64,000 bases of DNA from positions 23,870,134 to 23,934,133 of the forward strand of contig CM051040.1 of assembly GCA_027627225.1 (NCBI GenBank). Reading direction: 5' to 3'. Shown here piece by piece: positions 1-11,299 of the stretch (its first letter is position 1; each line of letters opens with the position of its first letter). Source of the stretch: Congeria kusceri. Lineage: Eukaryota; Mollusca; Bivalvia; Myida; Dreissenidae. The notes under the pieces are model-generated. The model did not search any database. It worked only from the letters and a program-made list of their open reading frames with translations, and was not told where the DNA came from. The position numbers were made by a program, and so were the translations under genes.

Positions 1-520
1 GTACTAATTTTGATACACTAACTTCCGATGTCAATAGTTTAAGTGAACACAAATCTACAACTTTCTACTATAAACAAAGTGTTTAACAACACTCAGTCTT
101 CACAGCGACGTGTGTTCCTTTGCCAAGAGCCTATGGCGACGTTACACAATTGATAGACTGAAAACGAGTGGTTGTTTATGAAGTCCGCGGAACATTTGAC
201 GACGGAATCTCCTTACAGACATTCCAGTGTGAACGGATATCTGGATTGACCCGGACATCACGACTGTTCAACTTGCAATATTTAATGACCGTGTTTACCG
301 TTTTCAGTGTTAGGTCCACATTTTAAAACTTGTCCTTCATCTACAGGATGAAGCCATATAGAGTTGATTACTGACTTCCGTATAATCTTAATAATGTTAT
401 CCTTCAGGAACGGGGTTTATAAATCTGTATAAATCTTCACCTCCTTTATTATCGATTATTCTAAAAGTAATAGGTCAGTAAAGCGAAGGCCCATTCCTCG
501 CCTTTGTCACAACGATTTTC
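1..520. other. Intergenic, nothing recognised
   Basis: AT-rich, unremarkable. No exon, RNA or repeat end seen. Confidence 0.5.
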
Positions 521-703
521 GCCAATATAGGTACTAACAGTGCTCCCTTCTACAGATATTTTACGGTAGTGTTTGTAGTCAGCCAATATAGGTACTAACA
601 GTGCTCCCTTCTACAGATATCTTACGATAGTGTTTGTAGTCAGCCAATATAGGTACTAATAGTGCTCCCTTCTACAGATATTTTACGATTGTGTTTGTAG
701 TAG
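521..703. repeat. 61-bp tandem repeat, three copies
   Basis: The unit GCCAATATAGGTACTAACAG... starts at 521, 582 and 643. The copies differ at a few positions. Confidence 0.9.
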
Positions 704-1477
704 GCCGTTTCTCTCAACAGTATAACTACAAGAAATCATTCAAGCAAAGCGCCAAAAATGAACTAAATATTTAATTAATAGTAATGCAGCTCCAAGGAAT
801 TCAATGAATAAAATCTGGTTTAAGTAGCAAACGATCGTTATACAAATATGATGCCATAATTGTACATAGCATATACATATAAACTTCTAAGTTTAGTCAT
901 ATTCCTCACTTATATCCCAATATTACATTCAATGCCATTTGTTATGAAAAGTTTTGCAACATTCCGTATCCAACAGCAATAACACGAGACTATCAACGCA
1001 CGTTTGCTGAGAAATATAACGTAGACGTATGATTCAAACAAGACGTTAAGTAAAATATAACGTAAAGGTATCTTTCAAAAAGATGTATCATAGATAAAAA
1101 CATTGACGTATTATTCAAACAAGATATGTTGATAGATCAATGGCAACGATGCAATGTTTAAGCAATATGGGAATGTAACTATGGTAACAAGAAGTGCTGT
1201 AAGATCAGTTATCATTGAACAAAATGTATTGTTATCTAATACCGTCTATAATAAATTAATTGGATAGAAACCTTTTGCACATAATTAATGTATTTAAAAT
1301 GACTATAAAGTCAATGTTTTTGTATTAGTTTAATTTAACACGTTAAGAATCATTTATTTTTATATATCATTTCATTTATTATACCAACGTCTTTAATCTG
1401 AAATTTCAAATACAATATAAATTTCACTATTCTACCCATCACATCAACTATTAAACCGAGTCTCAATCACTGTTATA
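704..1477. other. Downstream flank of the CAP gene
   Basis: AT-rich; several AATAAA motifs on the minus strand near 1351-1483. It probably includes the CAP 3' UTR. Confidence 0.45.
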
Positions 1478-1483
1478 TTTATT
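1478..1483 (-). promoter_or_regulatory. Possible polyadenylation signal of the CAP gene
   Basis: AATAAA on the minus strand, 35 nt past the CAP stop codon. Further AATAAA copies follow in this AT-rich tract, so the site actually used is uncertain. Confidence 0.4.
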
Positions 1484-1517
1484 GTTCGTTTTTGACCATT
1501 TCGTATTCTCAATGTTA

Positions 1518-1738
1518 CTAGAACGTGAAAATTAGGACTGCCACAGCACTACACGCCATCAAGGCACACTGGCTCAGGGTTGCAGCCAGTCCACCATTGC
1601 GCTGGCCCTGGGTTGGGGTGGATGAGCCACCGATAATAAGGGGACTAGTGGTGGGAGGTGGCGTGGTGGTGCAGTTTGGAAGCCCATTCTCCCAGGGCAT
1701 TCTGGATCCTGAGTTGGCGACCCAGCTCGATTCTGCAT
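1518..1738 (-). CDS. CAP gene exon 11 (stalk and GPI-type C-terminus)
   Basis: The acceptor is TTTTCAG. It encodes a Thr/Pro stalk (CTTTPPPTTS), a small-residue region (IIGGSS, RNGGLAA) and a terminal hydrophobic run ALMACSAVAVLIFTF directly before the stop. This layout fits a GPI-attachment signal. Confidence 0.82.
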
Positions 1739-4700
1739 CTGAAAACATCACAATATTATTGCATTACATTCTTACATGATAACGACCAAAGGTTAAACGA
1801 AAGCACGTACAATTAGATGGGACAATAATGAGTTCATGACACGATTGATGATTATACTTATTTAATTAAGGTGTACATGTTAAATGTACAAATAAATATA
1901 TGCTATAATAAATGTAACCTATAATGTTATATAGGATTATTGTGACTTAGATATGAGCGTGATTTTTCAAGTCATACAAGTGGGCCATGATGCACCAAAG
2001 CGCTCACCTGAGAACTGGTACAGATGAAGACCATACAGTTGTGACAGGTTTTTAAAATTGAGGTATCTGAACAATACGCAGACGGGTATAGGATCAATTT
2101 TGATTTAAAACCTCGGTTAGTGCAATGGGCTAACTAAAGTACAAGTTGGGTAGTGGATGTGCGTTTTTTTTTGCTAATGGTTCTCAAATGATTTTTCTCG
2201 ATATTCTTACCTGACCCTTTTTTATTAAGTCATTGGCAATTCTGGAAAATGCAGAAACAGTATATTTTGATGTCTTTCTTTGCAAACAGTTTTGGAGAAC
2301 TAGTTGCAATGCGAAAATTGCGATTGCTGTGCCATACGGTAAAGTTTTGCCTTTTCTTTGATAATTTTCTGTCCAATGATGATAAATGATGTTAATGCAT
2401 GCTCTGAAGACACCTATGTTGCATGTACAAATAACTGCATGTACGTCTTGCAACTGTTGGAAATCAAATTTTATCAATTTTTATGGTCATGCGCAAACTG
2501 TGCAAGTTTGGTCAACATTGAATCAAAATTAATGTGTGCAAGCCAATCAATGATAACTTGTTGATGTTTTGTTTCCAAACAAAAGGGGCAATAACTCTGG
2601 TGTTTCTGGCCCGATCATACTTTTATTCGACTTCACCTGCAGTCTTACGTTCATAGACAAACTGTACACGATTGGTGAATATTGGATGAAAAAATGAAGT
2701 CTCTAACCAGAATTATGTCCACTTTTGCATATTTTTTGCTTTTATTCGACTTCACCTTTAATCTTATGGTCATAGACAAACTGCAAGATTGGTGGGGATT
2801 GGATGAAAAATGAAGTCCCTATCCTGAATAATGTCCATTTTTGCATATTTTGTTTACAAACAAATGGCAATAACTCTGGTATTTCTGGTCCGATCTTGCT
2901 TTTATTCGCCGTCAACTGTAAGCTCATGGTAATAGAAAGACTGCAAGATTGGTGAAGATTGGAGGAAAAATGAAGTCTCCATCCTGAATAATGTCCATTT
3001 TTGTAAAAAATAAAAATAAACAAAGGGCAATAACTCTGGTGTTTAAAACACGATTGGCCCATTTTTGGCGTCTGCTGAGATCTGATTGTCATACACAAAC
3101 TGTGAAAGTTTGGTTAAGATTGGATGGAAAATAAAGTCTAAATGTTGGACTTCGTGCTCAGGTGAGCTAATAAGCGCCGCTTATATAAACAAACACGATA
3201 CAAAATAATAACACAGTCAGGAACAGTTTGTAAAATATCTTATCACTTACAAGGACAGACGTTGCACATCCACGGACACCGGAACATCGTATCAAGGTTC
3301 GTGCCACACGTGCCACTCAGTGTCGTCGAGCATTCAGGGTCTGTGTCGTTGGTGCCGACGCATTCCACTGAATGTATCAGGAAAATTATATTAGAAATCT
3401 AAAAATGTATAGAAGTGGTTTGAAATCTTGATTATGTTTTACCGTTTGAACAAATAAACTTGTTTGACAATATACGTTGTGTCGCGTAATCCCACTAACA
3501 ATCACATGAACATGCTTTTGGAATTATTACTTGGATAATATAAATTAAAAAAAAAATCAATTCAAAACTCACAATCGCAAATGGTTCCGTTGAAGTGAAT
3601 GTCATTCAAACAATCGCAGGTACCAGTAGTCATGTTGACCTTGGATCCTCCCAAGCAAATTACACCCTTAAAATCTATATAAAAGAAAAAGCCAGACCAA
3701 TTAGTTCATAGCATTATAATTGAGTTTTCTAATTTATATATGCGCCGTGTCGTGGAAAAACTGGGCTTAATGCATGTGCGTTAAGTGTCGTCCCGGATTA
3801 GCCTGTGCAGTTCGAACAGGCTAATCCGAATACAGTGGATATATGTTTAGAAGAGACTTCCATGAAACAGAAAATGTCATAAAAGTGAAAAGTGTCGTCC
3901 TGGATCAGCCTTTGCGGACTGCACAGACTGATCCAGGACGACCCTTTACGCACATGCATTTAGCCTGGATTTCAACAAAGATGATTCAGCAAATATAGTT
4001 GTCAAGATTTGTATTATATTACCTTACTAAACATATGTATTAGTCGCTTACCACAGAGTCCAATGGTTGCATTACAATGACTGGCACAGTCGTCACAGCT
4101 TAGATTTGAAATGGATTCTTTATAAGGGCGATCGAGCTTCGCTGGGTCCAATCTATAAAGCAGAATTTTACGTTTTTCTCTCATTTCAAGAAAACATTAC
4201 TATGTAGTAGGCACCTATCTGTACTTACTTTCGCCGAATTGAGAACGTCAATGTATTACTTCGATGTCAGAGGTATAGCTTTGCCTTTTTTTTATTTGCT
4301 GGTTGTCAATCGTATTTAACGAAACATATAATCAATTTGATAATTATTGTGTGATGGCACACAATAATTGTATACAGCTTAGTGTACCTTATAACAAGAA
4401 CGTACTAATTGTCAATGAAATAAAAAAAAATCACCTACAAATAACAACCAGAATTTGTTCCTACGAAATTATCAGACTTACATTGGCGCATACAGGCAGA
4501 TGTACAGGAAGCGACCACTGCAATCTGCGGCCCCACAACCGACAGAAGCCGCTTCCGACCAGATCATCTGAAGAAAGTGTACAAGGTTTTATGAGGATAA
4601 TTTTTATTTCCACTTAAAAGTTTAATAATTCTGGGCCAAATGTGAGGTTCGGGCGCCCGTAAAACCGGTTTAAACCTCCAATGCTTTGACCGTTCCAAGG

Positions 4701-7700
4701 CGGTGACCCCAAATTTATTCATGTGTGTTTTATGTTAGTTATGGGTGTTTGTTATGTGCTGTTTTGTTTTCGGCATTTGGTTCCTTGCCATAAATCAAGG
4801 GCCTCGGGCTGCTAATAAGAGTTCTCTCCTGCTGGCGCAGCTGGAGTTTCGCTTTTTTATATTTTAAAGGGACTTGTTCACAGATTTTCGCATTTTTTGA
4901 AGTAGGCCATCACATGTCTTAACTTGACAGATTTATGCATCGGAACTAAAAAAAAAAAAAAAAAAAAAAAAAAGGTCCCACCGGGGTTCAAACCAGTGTC
5001 TCCAGATTAAGTGGTTATTGCATTAACCACTCGGCCATTCCGACTGTATTTTATCTTGCATTATTTACTTTATTTAAGTGTTCCACGTGATGTCAACAGT
5101 TTCAACGAAAAGAACAGAAACACTCCAAATTATTCCATCGTTTAGCATTACAAACGCTTTATAATTTTATCAATTTCAACTGATGAGTACTCATAAACGA
5201 AACGGTTTTTTACATAATATTTCTTGGTCCGTAGTGTTATTTTGCTCCCTAGTATACATTGTTCTTTTCTTTTCGGTGACACAAAGTTGAAAAATTGTCA
5301 GTTCGTCAATATGTGAACAGTTCCCAATAATTAAATAAAATGTATTAATACGTACACGTATACGTTTAACTCCTGCACAATATTTGGTGCTATGAAATAT
5401 TTGTTTGATATTTATCACCATATATAATGTCCACTATGCACCAACCTGTGTGTAATTCCCGACCAAGGACGCGTCATTCCCCGGCCCTCCGTATGTAAAG
5501 TTTGCCTTCTCCGCCCCCCAGACCGCTATAACGTCCGTCCAGTTCAATAGAGTGTCGCTGTACAAATAGTTCTGGCCGGGAATGAACGCACCTGAAAAAT
5601 ACGTACCGGTAGCGCATAAATCATTACTTATACATTATACAACAATAATGACTGTATTCTTATTGGTTTCATATTGTTCGTACATCTTCGTTATTATCGG
5701 ATTGTGACAGTCATCTACCGGTACTATACAAAATTATTTTTTATTATAATAATACGTCTAGTATTGGTTTAATATCTTAAATACTTCGAACCGATGTATG
5801 TCGTAATTGTTATATCTGAAAACATGTTGTTGCTAACATATGTATGTTACTGGTAAAGATACCATAGTTTATGGTGGCATACTTTTGCATAAAATAACCA
5901 AATAATGTTCATGAAAATTTAACAAATTATCACGAAAATTGACAAACTTTAGGGAAAACTTGAAAACCTTTTGCAGAACATGTTGATGTTTTCGTGAAAT
6001 TATTGGACAGGTTATCAGGAAAAAAAGTCAAATTAGTTCTATAATACAACTAATCTTGGAAACTGTTGCACAATTGGAGTAAAAATACCAGGAGTGGTTC
6101 GCTGGTACCAAGTACTGTCGGCCGTACATCGTGTCGCCCATCGAGAAGCAGCAGTGGCAAGTCCAGAATTCTCGTGCTTAAAGACAGTTTAGTGCTGATC
6201 GTTACAACAAAAGTAATGCAACTACTTTTAAAGTTAAACATAAAAGGTTTGGATTAAAAATTGCAGAAATGTTTATGAAGAACCTTTCTAACAGCGCATA
6301 AAAGGCAATTTAATAAATTGTTTTCCGACTTGACAGTCTGACATTCCATTATATGTTATACATTGTACATAGGCTGAACAAACTTTTGTAACAAATCACA
6401 AAATTGAAGGTGTTTTATGAGTGTGTTTTATTTTGACATTGACTGACTTAAACAAATGGGCGTATTCACTGATTTTCGTACCTTTTGCAAAACAGAAAAT
6501 GTCATTAAATGATTTGACGGCGAAAATTTAACCAACTGGAATAATCAGAACCAAATATTAGATCAAAGAAGCAGCATAACAAGTAAATCAAGTTTGTCTC
6601 CGTCGTGGCTCGAACCTACGAACTACGGATCAAAGGTATGTCACGCTAACCACTAGGCGCACGTAATTTGACCTTTAAAGCTATGTAAGTCATACACGTG
6701 TATTCCAAAATAAACATGCATAATTACAACTATTGAATACTCCCATAAACGCCATTGCCTGTTAGATATCAAGATATTTAATTAATGATAAAATGTTCAG
6801 AAAACAACTTCGTTTCTTGAAACCGTGTACAAATCATATTTCCAAAACAAAAGCTTATGATCGGAGCTAAGTACGAATGACGAAGCTCATGTTAATTAGT
6901 GATATACTGAACCCCAACTACTCTGTTTCCGAAATGGCACTTACCATATCGAGCATGTTAGCTGCTTTTGGTAAAACACTGGAGCGGATTCGATTATGCT
7001 CATCAGCTATTAGTGTCAGTTCTGAAATATGTTGCACTTCTAATTAGTACATTGCATAACTTTACTCGCTAATTAGCTGTCAAGAATGGTGTGACTAGCT
7101 TAACGTACTTACATAGCGATTTTTAGAATTTCGTTTATTTAAAAAAAATAGCAACCATGTTTGAGTATTGCTGGCGAATTAATAGAATGAATGTTAAAAT
7201 ATATTGCAGGTCGTAAAAGTGTAGTGTAGGTGATAAACTGTAGATGTTTACCTATTTTACCATAGTATTGCGATAGTATTAACACAATTTTGGTCTTAAA
7301 GGGACCTGTTCACAGTTTGACGAATTGACAATTTTTCAACTTTTTGTCACCGATTCCCCCCCAAAAAAGAACAGTGTATACAAGGGAGCAAAATAACACT
7401 ACAGAGCTAGAAATATAACGTAAAACCGTTTGTTTATGAGTAATCATCAGTTTAAATTGATAAAATTATCAAGTGTTTATAACGCTAAACGATGGAATAA
7501 TTTGGAGTGTTTTTGTTGCTTTCGTTGAAACTGTTGACATCACGTGGAACAATAACATAAAGTAAATATTGCAGGATGAGAAGTCGGAATGGCCGAGTGG
7601 TTAAGGCGATAGTATTTTATTCCGGCGGTCCCGGGTTCGAACCCCGGTGGACCTTTTTTTCTCTTTTTTTTCCTACATACTTCTCTTGTTATTATACTTG

Positions 7701-7943
7701 AGCTTTTTAGTTCCGATGCTTAAATATGTCAAGTTAAGACATTTAATGGCATACTTCAAAAAATGCGAAAATCTTAATGTCCCTTAAATTAATGAAGTCA
7801 GAGCATATACATGTTTCTATGGTTTTAAACATTTAATCCATGTTATTTAAATTGAATTCATTAATTTATTATGTTATTTCAAAATGCATTAACTGTGTTT
7901 TAAAGAACTTTTGAACATGGTTTTTCGTGATTAATTGCTGCTG

Positions 7944-8009
<66 letters not shown>

Positions 8010-8039
8010 TTACTACTACTACTACGACTTCTACTACTT

Positions 8040-8094
<55 letters not shown>

Positions 8095-8129
8095 CACTAC
8101 TACTACTACTACTTCTTCTACTACTACTT

Positions 8130-8201
<72 letters not shown>

Positions 8202-8226
8202 ACTACTACTACTACTACTACTACTT

Positions 8227-8277
<51 letters not shown>

Positions 8278-11240
8278 ATAATAATAATAATAATAATAGT
8301 TATTATTGTCGTAATGTAAGCGTGAATACGTTGGATTGATCGTTACAGGGCGGATACCCTTATTTAAACCAGTTGTGTTTCATGTCTCCTGTTTTCTGGG
8401 TTGTGCACTGCGTTGCTATGCAACTGGCCACTTCGCTATAAATAAACGACATAAGGGGGTTGCTCTACAGCAGATAGAGTATCATACTATTTTATATTAT
8501 ACATAGTGGAATGTGTGTATATCATATTTATTATTTCTTACATGTTTATATAAATAACCCTACTTTGAGGTGAAAGTGTTATAGGCCTTCCTGTTAGTGT
8601 ACTACGATCCTCACAGTTCAGATGCCCAGGAAAAGCGGCGTACTTGTCTGTACATGACGGGTTGACAGGTCGCTGAAACGTGCCACATAGTTTAATATAC
8701 ATTTTTGAGAAATTGTTCAAAATGTTGAATTTAGGAATAGTACTGTATGAACGTTTAATTTGGATAAAACATATTTTGTTACATATACAATAATTTTATG
8801 TGTGGCAAAAGTATAAGTAAAACTTATCTTAATCTGTTCATACAGTCGTTTGTCGTTAACAATCTTTTTTTAGTAACATAAAAAAAAATCAAACCATTTA
8901 ATGAAATTTAGCGTGCGGTGAAAACAAATCATGTATTTTTCTTACATTCTAATTATTATTGAACAATAAAATATATGTACTCGTAGCAGCATATCTTTAC
9001 ATATCACTTAAAACGTCTTCGGTGACCGTTTGCATTTTAAGTTTTTTTTCACACATTCTCTCTACCTGTATACAACCATTGTTGATGAATTTCTTTCTAA
9101 ATGTTTTACTTGCTAATTAACTTTGGTTAATCAATTAAATCCGGTTAAACAATTATTTTAGTTCACATGTGTTTAAAATGCTTTTTTCTTAAAATAAGAA
9201 CACACTATAATTGCAATCAATACACATTGCGATAACATACCTTAATATGTTTTTCCATGAAATTTATTATATCTATAGCTGTTCAAATAAAAGCGATTTG
9301 TATCCATGATTCTAAAATGAGTAATAAAATCTTGATTTGATTGTTAATTATAAGTGTAAAAATAAGTCTCATATTCAACTATTAACGTCATTTATAAGTA
9401 AGTGATTTTGTTTGTTTTTACTTACCATTTGTGTGTGTTAAACAAAAATATATACACACAAAATGTACCTTTTGATAAATAGAACAAACGTAAGACTTTC
9501 TGTAAACAACTAAGAAAAAATTCGCCTGTCATCTTCATTTGGTATATGCATTTGCACAGATGTTTATACTTAATTGAAATAACTACAGTAACATTTGATT
9601 TGTTCAGATTTTGATATCTAAATTTTTCATCCGTAACTTGAATATGTCAGAAAATATAAACACTTAAAATACATGCATATTTTCCATAAACAATAAAAAT
9701 ACGAGTACTATCACGACCATTTTTGAAGAAAGAAAGCGAAGCATTAACTTACAGGTGTGTAGCAAGTCAGGTAGGGAGGCGTTTGTGACTCGACGAAAAC
9801 TGAAATAAACATAGTATAACAGGTCTGGTCGTTAGTAACATACGAGGTTATACATACAATATATAAAGGCGTGGCAATGTAACGCCGCATATTATATATG
9901 CATATTTATATGCACGTCGCCGCAAAAACGTGACCAAATGTATTTATGTAATGATTTTCAACGCACAAACATAACGTTTCCGTTTGTACGGCGACGCGCA
10001 ACGCATAAGCAACCGTTGCTTATACGGAGCATGACTGTGCCATTTTAACGCGTGAAGAAACTTGGTTATAGGCCTACTTTATTAAAATTTCGCGGCGAAG
10101 TTCAAATGAAAGCTAGATCACTTTTAGCTACAGTTAACTTGTCATTAATGTCGTATGAAATGTGGGTCATTGCTTTCGACGGAGGCGTACATATCATAAT
10201 GTCTGCAGTATGGTATGCGTGCAATGAATAATACAATACTAAAAAATCCGTGATCAGTATTGCCAATAACTCCCATTGGAACATGCACACCTATATTTGC
10301 TACTGTTAGCTACGTCTTTGGGTGTTCAACAACTTTCGGAAAAAGTTCAGATTGTGAAAATTGTTGCATATAATGAACTAGGGTCATACTTATCCCACTG
10401 GGGTATGTACAGCCTAATTTCTGCGGAATCTCATTTAATTTGTTGTTAAGAGAAGCAACATAGAGAGTGTCGTGTCTTCAGACGCTCAAGCCGACGAACA
10501 GACAAACGGCGGCCATATCCACAAAGCTGCTAAGGGAAAATTTACTTAAGTCATATTAAAGGGAAATATTCAAATACAGTTTTCCTTGTGAAAAAAATCC
10601 ATATTGTATACAAGAAATATGGTAAAATGAAAAGCGCCTGTTGATTCTGTACCAGATTAAAACCATTTAAGACAAAATAATAATTTAAAGAACCAGACAC
10701 TGACTGAATGAATTTTATGATGTTAACACATTTACTTAAGTTTTCACTAAGAAGCTTTGTGGATATGGGTCCCTAACCTTCTTTTATTCTTAACATTTTT
10801 GTGCGGAGGTAAAATGACTCACTATGGTACCTAATTATGTTGAGATTGTTTATGCGGCGCACGTGTGCCTTTTAGTCGCATAATCGCGATTAAATATATA
10901 GAAGCGTTGAAAATCGCCGCATACACGAAACTTGTCACGTTTATGGCGACGCGAGACGTTACAAGGCAATAGTTGAATATGAGTCAATTTTATGTTATCG
11001 TGTTCATATTAATAACTCTTTACGCAACTAAAAATTACTACCATTATATATAACATACGACTATATTATTATTATCATCAATGTGGACAGTAAAGGTATA
11101 ATATAATTATTTAATTGTAACCAAACGAATCATTCCAAAACAAAACATCATATAGTTATTATTATTGACGACAGGAGCGCCACATCGTACTTACCTCCAA
11201 TATTAATCAGAGTTAAAATCAGAACAGTAACTCTTTCCAT
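1518..11240 (-). CDS. CAP-superfamily secreted protein (CAP + EGF-like + ShKT-like + GPI-type tail), 11 exons
   Basis: Coding exons, in transcript order: 11240-11195, 9799-9753, 8672-8606, 7021-6945, 6176-6089, 5591-5446, 4567-4482, 4152-4052, 3674-3573, 3367-3251, 1738-1518. All introns are GT-AG and every phase agrees; the total is 1098 nt, 365 residues plus stop. Order: signal peptide (residues 1-20), a Cys-rich lead with the motif YAAFPGHLNC, the CAP domain (about 55-195; DEHNRIR, WATRC, PGQNYLY, VGNYTQMIW, GCGAADC), a short Cys hinge, an EGF-like module (about 220-255), a ShKT-like module (about 257-293; CPWMCNVCP), a Thr/Pro stalk, and a hydrophobic C-terminus with no cytoplasmic tail, as in GPI-anchored proteins. 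There are about nine Asn-X-Ser/Thr sites. The family (CRISP, GLIPR, allergen-5 relatives) is extracellular. The usual CAP His of the HYTQ motif is Asn. The exact function is unknown. Confidence 0.9.
1976..3174. repeat. Long interspersed repeat, copy 1 (GCTCACCTGAG family)
   Basis: Starts GTGGGCCATGATGCACCAAA-GCGCTCACCTGAG and ends GTGCTCAGGTGAGCTAA, with short inverted ends. Internally it carries about four ~150-170 bp repeats, each with GGGCAATAACTCTGG and a 'GACAAACTG-CAAGATTGGTG' stretch. The same family lies at 32215-33714. Non-coding. It sits in the last CAP intron. Confidence 0.85.
3251..3367 (-). CDS. CAP gene exon 10 (ShKT-like module)
   Basis: It encodes ECVGTNDTDPECSTTLSGTC followed by a segment ending MFRCPWMCNVCP. 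Six cysteines in a ShKT-like spacing, with the typical D-x-D-x-x-C and C-P-x-x-C-x-x-C pieces. The acceptor is ACATTCAG and the donor GTAAGTG. Confidence 0.82.
3573..3674 (-). CDS. CAP gene exon 9 (EGF-like module)
   Basis: It encodes VICLGGSKVNMTTGTCDCLN and DIHFNGTICD, an EGF-like C-GG-x-C-x-C-x-F-x-G-x-C spacing. The acceptor after TTTTATATAG (giving ATTTTAAGG) is the only nearby one that keeps frame. Confidence 0.8.
3743..3972. mobile_element. Palindromic MITE (GGCGCGTCGTGGG family), decayed copy
   Basis: Begins GCCGTGTCGTGGAAAAACTG and holds the inverted core GGATTAGCCTGTGCAG...GACTGCACAGACTGATCC. The right end is eroded. Confidence 0.8.
4052..4152 (-). CDS. CAP gene exon 8 (hinge cysteines)
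   Basis: It encodes a post-CAP hinge with PYKESISNLSCDDCASHC and ATIGLC. It is comparable to the 'PYKEG..C..C...C' hinge of CRISP-type proteins. The acceptor is TTTATAG and the donor GTAAGC. Confidence 0.83.
4482..4567 (-). CDS. CAP gene exon 7 (CAP signature 1 and 2)
   Basis: It encodes MIWSEAASVGCGAADC then RFLYICLYAP, the two classic C-terminal CAP signatures. The acceptor is TTCTTCAG, the donor GTAAGTC, phase 2 out. Confidence 0.9.
4866..5325 (-). mobile_element. Inverted-repeat element carrying a tRNA-like module, copy A
   Basis: Ends AAAGGGACTTGTTCACAG and CTGTTCACAT-like (GTGAACAGTTCCC). Relative to the copy at 7298 it lies in opposite orientation. The tRNA-like part is at 4974-5043 on the minus strand, next to a poly(A) run of about 25. 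The internal sequence (TGTTGACATCACGTGGAA..., TAAACGATGGAATAATTTGG) matches copy B. Confidence 0.85.
5446..5591 (-). CDS. CAP gene exon 6 (CAP core)
   Basis: It encodes AFIPGQNYLYS, VIAVWGAEKANFTYG and LVGNYTQ. These are the CAP core with the conserved Glu (WGAE), and an Asn where HYTQ usually has His. The donor is GTTGGT. Confidence 0.9.
6089..6176 (-). CDS. CAP gene exon 5
   Basis: The acceptor is CTGTCTTTAAG and the donor GTATTTTT. It encodes HENSGLATAASRWATRCTAD and a further STWYQRTTP, matching the 'LA..A..WA..C' CAP signature. Phase 0 in, phase 1 out. Confidence 0.85.
6590..6662 (-). other. Weak tRNA-like relic
   Basis: The minus strand reads CGCCTAGTGGTTAGCGTGAC ... GTAGGTTCGAGCCACGACGG, giving A- and B-box-like stretches about 30 nt apart. 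Probably the head of an old SINE. Confidence 0.4.
6945..7021 (-). CDS. CAP gene exon 4 (first CAP helix)
   Basis: The acceptor is TTTCAG and the donor GTAAGTG. It encodes the conserved CAP helix LIADEHNRIRSSV followed by KAANMLDM, which supplies the first of the two canonical metal-binding histidines. Confidence 0.88.
7298..7785 (+). mobile_element. Inverted-repeat element carrying a tRNA-like module, copy B
   Basis: Starts AAAGGGACCTGTTCACAG and ends CGAAAATCTTAATGTCCCTT. The tRNA-like module at 7583-7653 keeps an A box (TGGCCGAGTGGTTAAGGC) and a B box (GGTTCGAACCC), as in tRNA-Leu/Ser types, then a T-rich run. Non-coding otherwise. Confidence 0.87.
7583..7653 (+). other. tRNA-like sequence inside the inverted-repeat element
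   Basis: GTCGGAATGGCCGAGTGGTT...CCCGGGTTCGAACCCCGG has good A and B boxes. The anticodon arm is not a clean 5-bp stem, and the same sequence recurs in copy A, so it is a repeat-borne tRNA relic. Confidence 0.7.
7937..8299. repeat. (TAC)n / (TAA)n microsatellite
   Basis: About 340 bp of nearly pure TAC/CTA triplets with a few interruptions, passing into (AAT)n at the right end. The Tyr/Leu and Val homopolymer frames it opens are artefacts. It lies in CAP intron 3, between exons 3 and 4. Confidence 0.97.
8300..9752. other. CAP intron DNA
   Basis: Apart from exon 3 at 8606-8672, plain AT-rich intron sequence. Confidence 0.55.
8606..8672 (-). CDS. CAP gene exon 3 (Cys-rich lead before CAP domain)
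   Basis: The acceptor is CGTTTCAG and the donor GTAGTAC is non-canonical after +4. It encodes RPVNPSCTDKYAAFPGHLNC followed by ED. The Y-x(5)-H-x-x-C pattern resembles the segment preceding the CAP domain in invertebrate allergen-5-like proteins. Confidence 0.75.
9753..9799 (-). CDS. CAP gene exon 2
   Basis: The exon has a TTTCAG acceptor and a GTAAGTTAA donor. It encodes FVESQTPPYLTCYTP, the end of the signal peptide and the first mature cysteine. Phase in 1, phase out 0; both neighbours match. Confidence 0.8.
9800..11194. other. CAP intron 1
   Basis: Holds the MITE at 10512. CG-containing stretches near 9890-10030 and 10850-10960 (ACGTCGCCGCAAAAACGTGA; ATGGCGACGCGAGACGTTAC) look like a further uncharacterised repeat; the rest is plain. 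Confidence 0.5.
10512..10770. mobile_element. MITE with CCATATCCACAAAGC ends
   Basis: The left end CCATATCCACAAAGCTGCTAAG is mirrored on the right by CTAAGAAGCTTTGTGGATATGG. Both ends also share an ACTTAAGTAAA-type motif. Non-coding, about 259 bp. Confidence 0.8.
11195..11240 (-). CDS. CAP gene exon 1 (start codon, signal peptide)
   Basis: The ATG at 11240-11238 opens MERVTVLILTLINIG, a hydrophobic signal-peptide core. The donor is GTAAGTACG and the exon ends in phase 1. Joining to exon 2 completes a signal peptide likely cut near ...FVES/Q. Confidence 0.85.
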
Positions 11241-11283
11241 TCTGTAGATCACAGAGTAAGCCACCACGGTGATAATCAAATGA

Positions 11284-11298
11284 CTCGTTATATATATT
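11284..11298 (-). promoter_or_regulatory. Possible TATA element of the CAP gene
   Basis: The minus strand reads AATATATATAACG about 50 nt before the ATG of exon 1. The spacing suits a TATA box with a short 5' UTR, but the area is AT-rich. Confidence 0.3.
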
Positions 11299-11299
11299 C

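Noticed and set aside
7900..8339. Long open frames of poly-Tyr, poly-Leu/Thr and poly-Val
   Set aside because: They are translations of a (TAC)n microsatellite inside a CAP intron.
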